Assembly: GCA_910579505.1 (NCBI GenBank)
Contig: CAJTTZ010000003.1
Location: forward strand, 1 to 64,000
Source of the DNA: an uncultured Lachnospiraceae bacterium
Lineage (GTDB): Bacteria; Bacillota; Clostridia; Lachnospirales; Lachnospiraceae
Direction of reading: 5' to 3'
DNA: 64,000 nt
Below are positions 43,828 to 53,143 of the stretch, piece after piece. The translations under genes and the position numbers were made by a program. Position 1 is the first letter of the stretch, and the number at the start of each line of letters is the position of its first letter. The notes beneath the pieces were generated by a model. It made no database searches and had not been told where the DNA came from. It saw only the letters and a program-made list of their open reading frames with translations.

Positions 43828-44844
43828 ATGATTAAGGAAGCAATCGTAAAAATCGTCAACAAGGGGGACCTCACCTACGACGAGGCATATGCGGTGATGA
43901 ACGAGATTATGAGTGGGGAGACATCCCCCACCCAGAATGCGGCGTTTCTGGCGGCGCTCTCCACCAAAAGCGCGAAGGCGGAGACGACGGACGAGATCGC
44001 CGGATGTGCGGCGGCGATGCGCGACCACGCAACCAGGGTGGAGACGGATATGGATATCTTTGAGATCGTGGGTACCGGCGGAGATAACGCCCACAGCTTC
44101 AATATTTCGACCACCTCTGCGCTTGTGTGCGCGGCGGGCGGTATGAAGGTGGCTAAGCACGGTAACCGCGCGGCATCTTCAAAATGCGGCACGGCTGACT
44201 GTCTGGAGGCGCTAGGCGTCAATATCGAGCAAAGCCCGGAACTGTGTGTAAAGCTCCTGCGCGAGGTCGGCATGTGTTTCTTCTTCGCGCAGAAGTATCA
44301 CACTTCCATGAAATATGTGGGCGCAATCCGCAGGGAGCTGGGGTTCCGCACCGTGTTCAACATACTCGGTCCGCTGACGAATCCGGGCAGCCCGAAGCGG
44401 CAGCTTCTGGGCGTATACGACGAGTATCTGGTGGAGCCTTTGGCGCAGGTGCTGATCAACCTCGGTCTGGAGCGCGGTATGGTGGTGTATGGGAAAGATA
44501 AACTGGATGAAATTTCCATGAGCGCACCCACTACGATTTGCGAGTTTAAGGACGGGTGGTTTAAGACTTACACAGTCTGCCCGGAGGATTTTGGTTTTGA
44601 GAGATGCACGAAGCAGGATCTGGAAGGCGGTACGCCGGAGGAGAATGCAGAAATAACGCGTGCTATATTAAAGGGTGAAAAGGGGCATAAAAGAAATGCT
44701 GTGCTGCTGAACGCGGGAGCCGCCCTCTATGTGGGAGGCAAAGCGGAGAGCATGGCGGAAGGCGTGAAGCTGGCAGCGGAGATTATCGGCTCCGGGAAGG
44801 CGGCGGAGACGCTTAAGAAGTTTATCGCACTTAGCAACGAATAG
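43828..44844 (+). CDS. trpD: Anthranilate phosphoribosyltransferase
   Basis: A 338-residue TrpD joining anthranilate to PRPP. Glycine-rich motif VGTGGDNAHSFNISTT (about 78-93) and KHGNRAASSKCGTAD (about 106-120) form the PRPP and anthranilate sites; LGPLTNPG follows. GGGAGG lies 8 bases before the ATG at 43828; an in-frame ATG at 43765 lies in the repeat element and lacks a site. First gene after the Trp T-box; trpE and trpG are absent here. Confidence 0.97.
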   Translation: MIKEAIVKIVNKGDLTYDEAYAVMNEIMSGETSPTQNAAFLAALSTKSAKAETTDEIAGCAAAMRDHATRVETDMDIFEIVGTGGDNAHSFNISTTSALVCAAGGMKVAKHGNRAASSKCGTADCLEALGVNIEQSPELCVKLLREVGMCFFFAQKYHTSMKYVGAIRRELGFRTVFNILGPLTNPGSPKRQLLGVYDEYLVEPLAQVLINLGLERGMVVYGKDKLDEISMSAPTTICEFKDGWFKTYTVCPEDFGFERCTKQDLEGGTPEENAEITRAILKGEKGHKRNAVLLNAGAALYVGGKAESMAEGVKLAAEIIGSGKAAETLKKFIALSNE

Positions 44845-44870
44845 CAGTCGGGAAAGGCTGGGAAAAGACA

Positions 44871-45653
44871 ATGGCAAATATTTTAGAGCAGTTGGCGGAA
44901 CATGCGGCGTACCGCACGGAGCAGGCAAAGAAGAAGCTGTCGGCTGCGGAAATAAAAAAGCGGGCGTTATCTACTGAAAAAGGAGACTTTTCCTTTGAAA
45001 AGGCATTGCAGAAACCGGGGATTTCTTTTATCTGCGAATGCAAGAAGGCATCCCCTTCCAAGGGGTTGATTGCGCCAGAGTTCCCATATATGAAGATCGC
45101 GGCAGAATACGAGGGTGCTGGGGCAGATGCGATATCCGTGCTGACGGAACCAAAGTGGTTTCTAGGGAGCGATACATATCTGCAGGAAATTGCGGCGGCT
45201 GTATCTATTCCCTGTCTGCGCAAGGACTTTACGGTGGACGAATATATGATTTACGAGGCGAAGCTGCTTGGCGCGTCGGCAGTGCTTTTGATCTGTTCCA
45301 TTTTGAGTAAAGCGCAGATCAGAGAGTATCTTGCCATATGTGATATGCTCGGCTTATCCGCTCTGGTAGAGGCGCACGATGAGGCGGAAGTGGATATGGC
45401 GCTTGCGGCGGGAGCGAGAGTGATTGGTGTGAACAACCGCAATCTGAAGGACTTTACGGTGGATACAAATAACAGCCGCAGGCTGCGTGCCCGTATTCCC
45501 CGCGAAGTGCTGTTTGTCTCCGAGAGCGGTGTGGGCGGGCCGGAGGACGTGAGGAGACTCGGGCAGATTGGCGTGGATGCAGTGCTTGTGGGGGAGGCGT
45601 TGATGCGGGCATCAAATAAGAAGCAGGCGTTATTAAATCTTCGGGAGGGCTGA
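44871..45653 (+). CDS. trpC: Indole-3-glycerol-phosphate synthase
   Basis: A 260-residue (beta/alpha)8 enzyme closing the indole ring. FICECKKASPSKGLI (about 49-63) carries the catalytic Lys/Glu set. LRKDFTVDEYMIYEA, GVNNRNLKDFTVD and VSESGV are family landmarks. It begins 26 bases after trpD and continues the operon. Confidence 0.97.
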   Translation: MANILEQLAEHAAYRTEQAKKKLSAAEIKKRALSTEKGDFSFEKALQKPGISFICECKKASPSKGLIAPEFPYMKIAAEYEGAGADAISVLTEPKWFLGSDTYLQEIAAAVSIPCLRKDFTVDEYMIYEAKLLGASAVLLICSILSKAQIREYLAICDMLGLSALVEAHDEAEVDMALAAGARVIGVNNRNLKDFTVDTNNSRRLRARIPREVLFVSESGVGGPEDVRRLGQIGVDAVLVGEALMRASNKKQALLNLREG

Positions 45654-45728
45654 AAGGGTACAGATGGCATAGTTTATATAATCTGCACACTCGCCGCAGA
45701 ATATCGGAGAAATTTGGGAGCTGCGTAA

Positions 45729-46382
45729 ATGAAAATAATTGGGGGAAAAGAACTGATGAAACAGGAAGAGAAAGATAAAATCAAGATTAAATTGTGTGGA
45801 ATGATGCGTCCCAGCGACATTGAAACGGCTAATTTGCTTCATCCTGATTATATCGGACTCGTTTTTGCAAAAAATAGTAGGCGTTATGTATCACTGGAGC
45901 GGGCAAAAACGTTAAAAGAGCTTTTACATCCCGAAATTTTGGCAGTGGGGGTGTTTGTGGATGAGGAGCCGGAGACGGTGGCAGCGCTGCTTTCGGCGGA
46001 CGTGATTGATCTGGCGCAGCTTCACGGGAAAGAGGGCGAGGCATATATAAGCGGGCTGCGCAAGTTGACAGGGAAGCCGATTATCAAAGCTTTTTCTGTG
46101 AGGGATGAGACGGATATTGAGAGGGCATGCGAATGTTCTGCGGACTTTGTGCTTTTGGACGCGGGTGACGGCGGTACGGGCATGGCTTTTGACAGGGGAC
46201 TTCTTGTGGGGATGAACCGGCCTTACTTTCTTGCCGGCGGGCTCGACGCTTCTAACGTGGGGGATGCCGTGAAACGATGGCAGCCTTATGCGGTAGATGT
46301 GAGTTCCGGCATTGAGACGGACGGATTGAAGGATGCTGGAAAGATGCAGGCGTTTGTAGAGCGTGTGCGATGTAGTATGTAA
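45729..46382 (+). CDS. trpF: Phosphoribosylanthranilate isomerase
   Basis: A 217-residue (beta/alpha)8 isomerase (Amadori step). KIKLCGMMRPSDIETAN contains the catalytic Cys; LDAGDGGTGMAFD contains the catalytic Asp; FLAGGLDASNV binds phosphate. Start choice is open: 45729 has GGGAG 8 bases upstream, and an ATG at 45756 has GGGGGA about 10 bases upstream. Other TrpF proteins begin close to the second. The third gene of the trp cluster. Confidence 0.95.
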   Translation: MKIIGGKELMKQEEKDKIKIKLCGMMRPSDIETANLLHPDYIGLVFAKNSRRYVSLERAKTLKELLHPEILAVGVFVDEEPETVAALLSADVIDLAQLHGKEGEAYISGLRKLTGKPIIKAFSVRDETDIERACECSADFVLLDAGDGGTGMAFDRGLLVGMNRPYFLAGGLDASNVGDAVKRWQPYAVDVSSGIETDGLKDAGKMQAFVERVRCSM

Positions 46383-46453
46383 TGGGAACTCTCTATACTT
46401 ACGTAATGAAGGAAAACACAAGTAGGAAATAGAACGGAGGTAAGAAGATCACT

Positions 46454-47644
46454 ATGACCAATCATAACGGGCGCTTTGGAATCCATGGCGGGCAGTATAT
46501 ACCTGAGACTTTGATGAATGCGGTGATTGAGCTGGAGGAGGCTTACAGTCATTTTAAGGATGACGAGGACTTTAACAGGGAGCTTACGGCGTTATTCAAC
46601 GATTACGCGGGCAGGCCTTCCAGACTTTATTTTGCGAAGAAGATGACGGATGACCTGGGTGGGGCGAAGATCTATCTGAAAAGGGAGGATTTAAACCATA
46701 CGGGCGCCCATAAGATTAACAATGTGCTCGGACAGGCGCTGCTGGCGAAGAAGATGGGAAAAACCCGCCTGATTGCGGAGACTGGAGCGGGGCAGCACGG
46801 TGTTGCCTCCGCCACGGCGGCTGCGCTGATGGGGATGGAGTGCGTCGTATTCATGGGCGAGGAGGACACCGTCAGGCAGGCGTTGAATGTTTATCGGATG
46901 CGGCTTCTGGGTGCGGAGGTAGTCCCTGTCAAGACAGGGACAGCCACTTTGAAGGACGCGGTGTCCGAGGCGATGCGGGAATGGACTTCACGGATTGCGG
47001 ATACGCATTATTGTCTCGGTTCTGTGATGGGTCCTCATCCGTTCCCTACGATTGTCCGGGATTTTCAGGCGGTCATTTCCAGAGAGATCAAAGCCCAGCT
47101 CCTGGAGAAAGAGGGGCGGCTTCCCGATGCGGTGATTGCCTGCGTGGGTGGCGGGTCCAACGCCATTGGCAGTTTCTATCATTTTATAGACGATAAGGAC
47201 GTGCGGCTGATCGGCTGCGAGGCGGCGGGCAGGGGTATTGAGACTTTTGAAACAGCTGCTACCGTAAATACGGGGCGGCTTGGCATTTTTCACGGGATGA
47301 AGTCCTATTTCTGTCAGGACGAGTATGGACAGATCGCGCCGGTTTACTCTATTTCCGCAGGGCTTGACTATCCGGGAATCGGACCGGAACACGCTTACCT
47401 TCACGATATCGGCAGGGCGGAATATGTGCCGGTGACGGACGGTGAAGCGGTGGAGGCTTTTGAGTATCTGGCAAGGACGGAGGGCATTATTCCTGCGATT
47501 GAATCGGCGCATGCCGTGGCATATGCCAGAAAGATTGCACCTGTTATGGGAAAAGACCATATCATTGTTATTACTATTTCCGGGAGAGGAGACAAGGACT
47601 GCGCCGCTATTGCGCGTTACAGGGGGGAGGATATTCATGAGTAA
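46454..47644 (+). CDS. trpB: Tryptophan synthase beta chain
   Basis: A 396-residue PLP enzyme (TrpB1 type). The PLP lysine is in REDLNHTGAHKINNVLGQAL (about 77-96), with ETGAGQHG and GGGSNAIG (phosphate-binding) further on. It starts behind GGAGG about 11 bases away. The last 8 bases overlap trpA, as expected for equal synthesis of the two subunits. Confidence 0.98.
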   Translation: MTNHNGRFGIHGGQYIPETLMNAVIELEEAYSHFKDDEDFNRELTALFNDYAGRPSRLYFAKKMTDDLGGAKIYLKREDLNHTGAHKINNVLGQALLAKKMGKTRLIAETGAGQHGVASATAAALMGMECVVFMGEEDTVRQALNVYRMRLLGAEVVPVKTGTATLKDAVSEAMREWTSRIADTHYCLGSVMGPHPFPTIVRDFQAVISREIKAQLLEKEGRLPDAVIACVGGGSNAIGSFYHFIDDKDVRLIGCEAAGRGIETFETAATVNTGRLGIFHGMKSYFCQDEYGQIAPVYSISAGLDYPGIGPEHAYLHDIGRAEYVPVTDGEAVEAFEYLARTEGIIPAIESAHAVAYARKIAPVMGKDHIIVITISGRGDKDCAAIARYRGEDIHE

Positions 47645-48416
47645 GATAGGGGAAGCTTTTGCAAACGGGAAGGCGTTTATCGCTTTTGTAACCTGTGGGG
47701 ACCCGGATTTGGAGACAACTGAGGCATGTGTGCGCGCGGCAGTGGAAAACGGGGCGGATCTGATTGAACTGGGGATTCCCTTTTCAGACCCGACAGCGGA
47801 GGGGCCTGTTATTCAAGGCGCAAATTTGCGGGCGTTGACCGGCGGAGTCACAACGGACAAGATTTTCGATATGGTAAGAAAACTGCGGCAGGAGGTAAAG
47901 ACGCCTATGGTGTTTATGACCTATGCCAATGTGATTTTTTCGTACGGGGCCAAGCGGTTTTTTTCCATCTGCAGAGAGATCGGGATGGACGGGGTGATTC
48001 TGCCCGACCTGCCTTACGAGGAGAAGGAAGAGTTCCTGGAGATCTGCCATACTTTTGGTGTGGATTTGATTTCTCTGGTCGCGCCCACTTCTGCAAACCG
48101 AATCGCCATGATTGCGAGGGAGGCGGAAGGATTTATTTATGTGGTGTCAAGTCTCGGTGTTACCGGCACAAGAAGCGAGATTAAGACGGATCTGAAGTCC
48201 ATTGTGGAAGTGATACGGCAGAATACGGCGATTCCCTGTGCGATCGGTTTTGGCATTTCCACGCCCGGGCAGGCGGCGAAGATGGCGGGTGTCTCGGACG
48301 GGGTGATCGTAGGATCGGCGATTGTAAAGATAATAGAAAAGTATAGGAAAGAGGCGCCGCGGTATGTGGGGGAGTATGTGCGCAGTATGAAAGAGGCGGT
48401 GCGCAGCGTTTCATAG
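47637..48416 (+). CDS. trpA: Tryptophan synthase alpha chain
   Basis: A 259-residue alpha chain releasing indole from indole-glycerol phosphate. The catalytic Glu (E49 in E. coli) is E44 in LIELGIPFSDP. The second acid (D60 in E. coli) is replaced by E55 in PTAEGPVIQ. The rest is regular: VTGTRSEI and GFGISTPGQA. It overlaps trpB by 8 bases behind GGGAGG. The Asp-to-Glu change is known to be damaging in the E. coli enzyme, so either the lineage has compensated or the role has shifted. Confidence 0.95.
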   Translation: MSKIGEAFANGKAFIAFVTCGDPDLETTEACVRAAVENGADLIELGIPFSDPTAEGPVIQGANLRALTGGVTTDKIFDMVRKLRQEVKTPMVFMTYANVIFSYGAKRFFSICREIGMDGVILPDLPYEEKEEFLEICHTFGVDLISLVAPTSANRIAMIAREAEGFIYVVSSLGVTGTRSEIKTDLKSIVEVIRQNTAIPCAIGFGISTPGQAAKMAGVSDGVIVGSAIVKIIEKYRKEAPRYVGEYVRSMKEAVRSVS

Positions 48417-48468
48417 TGTCGTCCAACGGTCCCGCAGTTTTGTGACGGATATTTGTAGAGATTTTTGG

Positions 48469-48497
48469 TTGAAGCCATATTCCGCCTGTGCTATAAT
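48469..48497 (+). promoter_or_regulatory. Sigma-A promoter of carAB
   Basis: TTGAAG (48469-48474), 17-base spacer, TATAAT (48492-48497). The leader of about 60 bases shows no PyrR attenuator. Confidence 0.8.
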
Positions 48498-48561
48498 TAG
48501 TCGATTATGGATTTAAGGACAGTAAAAAGCCGGACGAATTGATGAAGGGACAGGGTAAAAG

Positions 48562-49767
48562 ATGAAATCATTTTTAATACTGGAAGACGGCACTGTATTT
48601 GAGGGGATGCACATAGGGGCGCGCAGGGAGATTATCAGCGAAATTGTTTTTAATACCTCTATGGCGGGCTATCTGGAGGTGTTGACTGATCCGTCTTATG
48701 CGGGACAGGCGGTATGTATGACATATCCGCTGATTGGAAACTATGGGATATGCAGGGACGATATGGAGTCGAAGAAGCCATGGCCGGACGGTTTTATCGT
48801 GCGGGAGCTGTCACGGATTCCCAGCAATTTCAGATGCGATATGACAATTCAGCAATTCTTAGAGGAAAATGGTGTGCCTGGTATCGCCGGGATCGACACC
48901 AGGGCCCTTACCAGAATCCTTCGTGAGAAGGGCACTATGAACGGTATGATTACCACCGACGACAATTACAATCTTGACGAAATCATTCCCAAATTAAAAG
49001 TATATACGACAGGTAAGGTAGTGGAGCGGGTAAGCTGCGCGGAGAAATATGTGCTGGCAGGAACAGAGGAGCTTGCTAAGAACGGTCCGCTTTCCGGCAG
49101 TTCCTCTTTTAAAAAAGAGGATTTTGAGGCAGGCATTCGGGAGAAGAAGCCAAGTATGGTGCGGGAACTGACAGGCAGGGGACTGCGGGTGGCGCTCCTT
49201 GATCTGGGGGCCAAGGACAACATCGCGAGATCCCTTGCGGCGAGAGGGTGTGACGTGACGGTTTATCCGGCAATGACCACGGCGGCAGAGATGCTGGCGG
49301 ATGCGCCGGACGGCATTATGTTAAGCAACGGGCCGGGAGATCCGAAGGAGTGCACTACTATAATAGAAGAAATACGTAAGCTTTACGAGTCGGATGTTCC
49401 GATTTTCGCGATCTGCCTCGGGCATCAGCTTATGGCGCTTGCCACGGGCGCGGATACCTTTAAGATGAAGTACGGCCACCGGGGCGGCAACCATCCGGTG
49501 AAGGATCTGTCTACGGGCAGGGTCTATATTTCCTCCCAGAATCACGGCTATGTGGTGGATATGGACAAGCTTGACAAAAAGGTGGCGGTTCCGGCTTTTG
49601 TCAATGTAAACGATGGCACAAACGAGGGCCTTTCCTATACCGGCAAAAATATCTTTACGGTGCAGTTCCATCCGGAGGCATGTCCCGGACCGCAGGATTC
49701 CTCGTATCTGTTTGATCGGTTTATAGAAATGATGCGAAACGGAGGACTGTGTGAGGAATCACACTGA
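48562..49767 (+). CDS. carA: Carbamoyl-phosphate synthase small chain
   Basis: A 401-residue glutaminase subunit giving ammonia to CarB for arginine and pyrimidine synthesis. The class I amidotransferase part has ICLGHQLMALATGA (nucleophile Cys) and the His/Glu pair in QFHPEACPGP. GTAAAAG before the start is a weak ribosome site. A GTGTGA/TCACAC hairpin with a GGAA loop spans its last codons. Confidence 0.97.
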   Translation: MKSFLILEDGTVFEGMHIGARREIISEIVFNTSMAGYLEVLTDPSYAGQAVCMTYPLIGNYGICRDDMESKKPWPDGFIVRELSRIPSNFRCDMTIQQFLEENGVPGIAGIDTRALTRILREKGTMNGMITTDDNYNLDEIIPKLKVYTTGKVVERVSCAEKYVLAGTEELAKNGPLSGSSSFKKEDFEAGIREKKPSMVRELTGRGLRVALLDLGAKDNIARSLAARGCDVTVYPAMTTAAEMLADAPDGIMLSNGPGDPKECTTIIEEIRKLYESDVPIFAICLGHQLMALATGADTFKMKYGHRGGNHPVKDLSTGRVYISSQNHGYVVDMDKLDKKVAVPAFVNVNDGTNEGLSYTGKNIFTVQFHPEACPGPQDSSYLFDRFIEMMRNGGLCEESH

Positions 49768-49886
49768 TGTGCTGATTTCCTTTGTCTGAACAAGTTTAGA
49801 CTGCAAATGTGTGTAGGAGCGTCACAAATTTGTCTGATGGCAGACGCAAATTTGAGATTTGCGTCGCCCCGGCGCGAAAACGCTCC
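49749..49886 (+). promoter_or_regulatory. Structured spacer between carA and carB
   Basis: The unusually long 134-base gap is full of inverted repeats. GGAGCGT (49816-49822) pairs with ACGCTCC (49880-49886) around GTCTG/CAGAC (49832-49845) and GACGCAAAT/ATTTGCGTC (49843-49865). The two inner hairpins share three bases, so they compete, which would suit a switch. It ends just before the carB ribosome site. Confidence 0.45.
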
Positions 49887-49901
49887 GGAATGGAGAATAC
49901 A

Positions 49902-52900
49902 ATGCCAAAAAATCCAAACGTAAAAAGAGTAATGGTTATCGGTTCAGGTCCGATTGTGATCGGGCAGGCGGCGGAGTTTGACTATGCGGGGACGCAGGCG
50001 TGCCGCTCCCTAAAAGAGGAGGGCATGGAGGTTATTCTGGTAAACTCCAACCCGGCCACCATTATGACGGACGGTGACATTGCGGATAAGGTTTATATCG
50101 AACCGCTCACGGCAAAGGTGCTGGAGCAGATCATCATCAAGGAGAAGCCGGACTCCCTGCTTCCCAACATGGGCGGACAGGCGGGGTTAAATCTGGGAAT
50201 GGAGCTGGATGAGTCCGGGTTTCTTGCGGCGCACGGCGTTGCTCTTCTGGGCACCACGGCGAAAACCATCCGCAAGGCGGAGGACCGTCTGGAATTTAAG
50301 GAAACCATGGAGAAGATCGGGGAACCCTGCGCGCCTTCGCTGGTAGTGGAAAATATCGAGGACGGTGTCGCCTTTGCGAAAAAAATCGGCTATCCTGTAG
50401 TGCTTCGTCCGGCCTATACACTTGGGGGCTCAGGCGGGGGTATCGCGCACAGCCAGATCGAGCTGGAGGAAATTCTGGCGAACGGCCTGCGCCTTTCACG
50501 TGTGGGACAGGTGCTGGTGGAGCGCTGTATCGCAGGCTGGAAAGAGATCGAGTATGAGGTGATGCGGGACGGCGCTGGCAACTGTATTACCGTCTGCAAT
50601 ATGGAAAATATCGACCCGGTTGGCGTGCATACGGGTGACAGTATTGTGGTGGCGCCTTCCCAGACGCTGGGCGATAAGGAATACCAGATGCTTCGCAGCT
50701 CCGCCTTAAATATCATCAATGAGCTGGAGATTACCGGCGGCTGTAATGTACAGTTTGCCCTGCATCCCACTAGCTTTGAATACTGCGTGATCGAGGTCAA
50801 TCCCCGTGTGAGCCGTTCTTCCGCGCTGGCAAGTAAGGCGACGGGCTACCCGATTGCCAAAGTGGCGGCTAAGATCGCGCTTGGGTACACGCTGGACGAA
50901 ATTAAAAATGCCATCACCGGCAAGACGTACGCCAGCTTTGAACCGGCGCTGGACTACTGTGTGGTGAAAATACCGAGACTGCCCTTCGATAAATTCATTA
51001 CGGCGAAGCGTACACTGACGACCCAGATGAAAGCCACCGGCGAGGTGATGAGTATCGCCAATAATTTCGAGGGCGCACTGATGAAGGCGATCCGCTCTCT
51101 GGAACAGCATGTGGACTGCCTGCGCAGCTATGATTTTTCAGGGCTTTCTGCGGAGGATCTGCTGGATCGTATGAAGATTGTGGACGACCAGAGAATTTAC
51201 ATTATCGCGGAGGCGATTCGCAAGGGCATCGACTTCGATACGATCCATGAGATTACCATGGTGGATCACTGGTTTATTGATAAGATTGCGATTTTGACTG
51301 AGATGGAGGAGCGCCTTTCCACGGAGCCGCTGACGGTGGAACTCCTAAAAGAGGCGAAGCGGATCGAGTTTCCCGACAATGTGATCGCGAGGCTGACCGG
51401 GAAAACCGAGGAAGAAATAAAGAACATGCGTTATGAAAATGGTGTTGTCGCCGCCTTTAAGATGGTGGATACGTGTGCGGCGGAGTTTGCGGCGAGCACG
51501 CCTTACTACTATTCCGTGTTCGGCTCCGAGACGGAGGTGGTGGAGAGCCATCCGAAGAAAAAGGTGCTGGTTTTGGGTTCCGGCCCCATCCGTATCGGAC
51601 AGGGCATCGAGTTTGACTACTGCTCCGTACACGCCACGTGGGCGTTTGCGAAAGAGGGGTATGAGACGATTATCATCAATAATAACCCGGAGACGGTCAG
51701 CACCGATTTTGACATTGCGGACAAGCTCTACTTTGAGCCGCTGACCCCGGAGGACGTGGAGAACATCGTCAATGTGGAAAAGCCCGACGGCGCGGTGGTG
51801 CAGTTCGGCGGACAGACGGCGATTAAGCTGACGGAGAGCCTGATGAAGATGGGTGTGCCGATCCTTGGGACGAAGGCGGAGGATGTGGACGCGGCGGAGG
51901 ACCGGGAGCTTTTCGATCGGATTCTGGAGCAGACGGGCATTCCGAGAGCGGCAGGCGGCACGGTATATACGGCCGAGCAGGCGAAGGAGGTGGCGAACCG
52001 GCTGGGTTATCCCGTACTGGTCAGACCTTCCTATGTGCTGGGCGGACAGGGCATGCAGATCGCCATTTCCGACCAGGAGATAGAGGAATTTATGGCGGTG
52101 ATCAACCGTTACGAGCAGGATCACCCGATTTTGGTGGATAAATATTTACAGGGGAAGGAACTGGAAGTGGACGCGGTCTGTGACGGCACGGACATTTTGA
52201 TTCCGGGCATTATGGAGCATATCGAGCGGACGGGTGTGCATTCCGGCGACAGCATTTCCGTATATCCCGCGCCGACGGTGAGCGATAAGGTGAAGGAGAC
52301 CATCGCCGAGTATTCGAGGCGGCTGGCGAAGGCGCTCCACGTGATCGGCCTGATTAACATCCAGTTTATCGCCATGGGCGACGAGGTGTATGTGATCGAG
52401 GTCAATCCCCGCTCCTCCCGCACGGTGCCCTATATTAGCAAGGTGACGGGCATTCCGATTGTGGATCTGGCAACGGAAGTGATTATCGGCAAGAAAATCC
52501 GGGATCTGGGTTACGAGCCGGGATTGCAGCCGGCAGCGGATTACTTTGCGGTCAAGATGCCGGTATTTTCCTTTGAGAAGATCCGGGGCGCGGAGATCAG
52601 TCTGGGGCCGGAGATGAAGTCCACCGGCGAGTGCCTTGGTATTGCAGAGACTTTTAACGAGGCGCTCTACAAGGCGTTTCTCGGCGCGGGCGTGAGTCTC
52701 CCGAAACATAAGCAGATGATAATCACGGTGAAGGACGCGGATAAAGGCGAGGCAATTGAAGTGGCACGCCGTTTTGAGAAGCTGGGATATGTCATCTACG
52801 CCACCAGAAGCACGGCGGATAGCTTAAATGAGGCTGGCGTGAAGGCGAAAAGGGTGAACAAGATTCATCAGGAATCGCCGACCGTTATGGATCTGATTTT

Positions 52901-53120
52901 GGGGCACAGGATTGATCTGGTCATTGACACCCCGACACAGGGACGGGATAAGAGCAGGGACGGCTTTTTGATCCGCCGGACTTCCATAGAGACGGGCGTA
53001 AACTGCATCACTGCCATGGACACGGCGGCAGCGCTTGTGACCAGTCTGGAAAATGCGGCATCGCAGGGAGAAATGACGCTGATTGATATCGCGTCGATTG
53101 CGAGACGGGGAAATGCCTGA
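49902..53120 (+). CDS. carB: Carbamoyl-phosphate synthase large chain
   Basis: A 1072-residue CarB with two ATP-grasp halves: KRVMVIGSGPIVIGQAAEFD opens the first half and KVLVLGSGPIRIGQGIEFDY (about 553-572) the second, with VRPSYVLGGQGM in the latter. The C-terminal allosteric domain has TRSTADSLNEAG. Length and motifs are standard. GGAGA lies 5 bases before this ATG. Confidence 0.97.
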   Translation: MPKNPNVKRVMVIGSGPIVIGQAAEFDYAGTQACRSLKEEGMEVILVNSNPATIMTDGDIADKVYIEPLTAKVLEQIIIKEKPDSLLPNMGGQAGLNLGMELDESGFLAAHGVALLGTTAKTIRKAEDRLEFKETMEKIGEPCAPSLVVENIEDGVAFAKKIGYPVVLRPAYTLGGSGGGIAHSQIELEEILANGLRLSRVGQVLVERCIAGWKEIEYEVMRDGAGNCITVCNMENIDPVGVHTGDSIVVAPSQTLGDKEYQMLRSSALNIINELEITGGCNVQFALHPTSFEYCVIEVNPRVSRSSALASKATGYPIAKVAAKIALGYTLDEIKNAITGKTYASFEPALDYCVVKIPRLPFDKFITAKRTLTTQMKATGEVMSIANNFEGALMKAIRSLEQHVDCLRSYDFSGLSAEDLLDRMKIVDDQRIYIIAEAIRKGIDFDTIHEITMVDHWFIDKIAILTEMEERLSTEPLTVELLKEAKRIEFPDNVIARLTGKTEEEIKNMRYENGVVAAFKMVDTCAAEFAASTPYYYSVFGSETEVVESHPKKKVLVLGSGPIRIGQGIEFDYCSVHATWAFAKEGYETIIINNNPETVSTDFDIADKLYFEPLTPEDVENIVNVEKPDGAVVQFGGQTAIKLTESLMKMGVPILGTKAEDVDAAEDRELFDRILEQTGIPRAAGGTVYTAEQAKEVANRLGYPVLVRPSYVLGGQGMQIAISDQEIEEFMAVINRYEQDHPILVDKYLQGKELEVDAVCDGTDILIPGIMEHIERTGVHSGDSISVYPAPTVSDKVKETIAEYSRRLAKALHVIGLINIQFIAMGDEVYVIEVNPRSSRTVPYISKVTGIPIVDLATEVIIGKKIRDLGYEPGLQPAADYFAVKMPVFSFEKIRGAEISLGPEMKSTGECLGIAETFNEALYKAFLGAGVSLPKHKQMIITVKDADKGEAIEVARRFEKLGYVIYATRSTADSLNEAGVKAKRVNKIHQESPTVMDLILGHRIDLVIDTPTQGRDKSRDGFLIRRTSIETGVNCITAMDTAAALVTSLENAASQGEMTLIDIASIARRGNA

Positions 53121-53143
53121 CGGCAGTCGGGGCTGATGATTTG

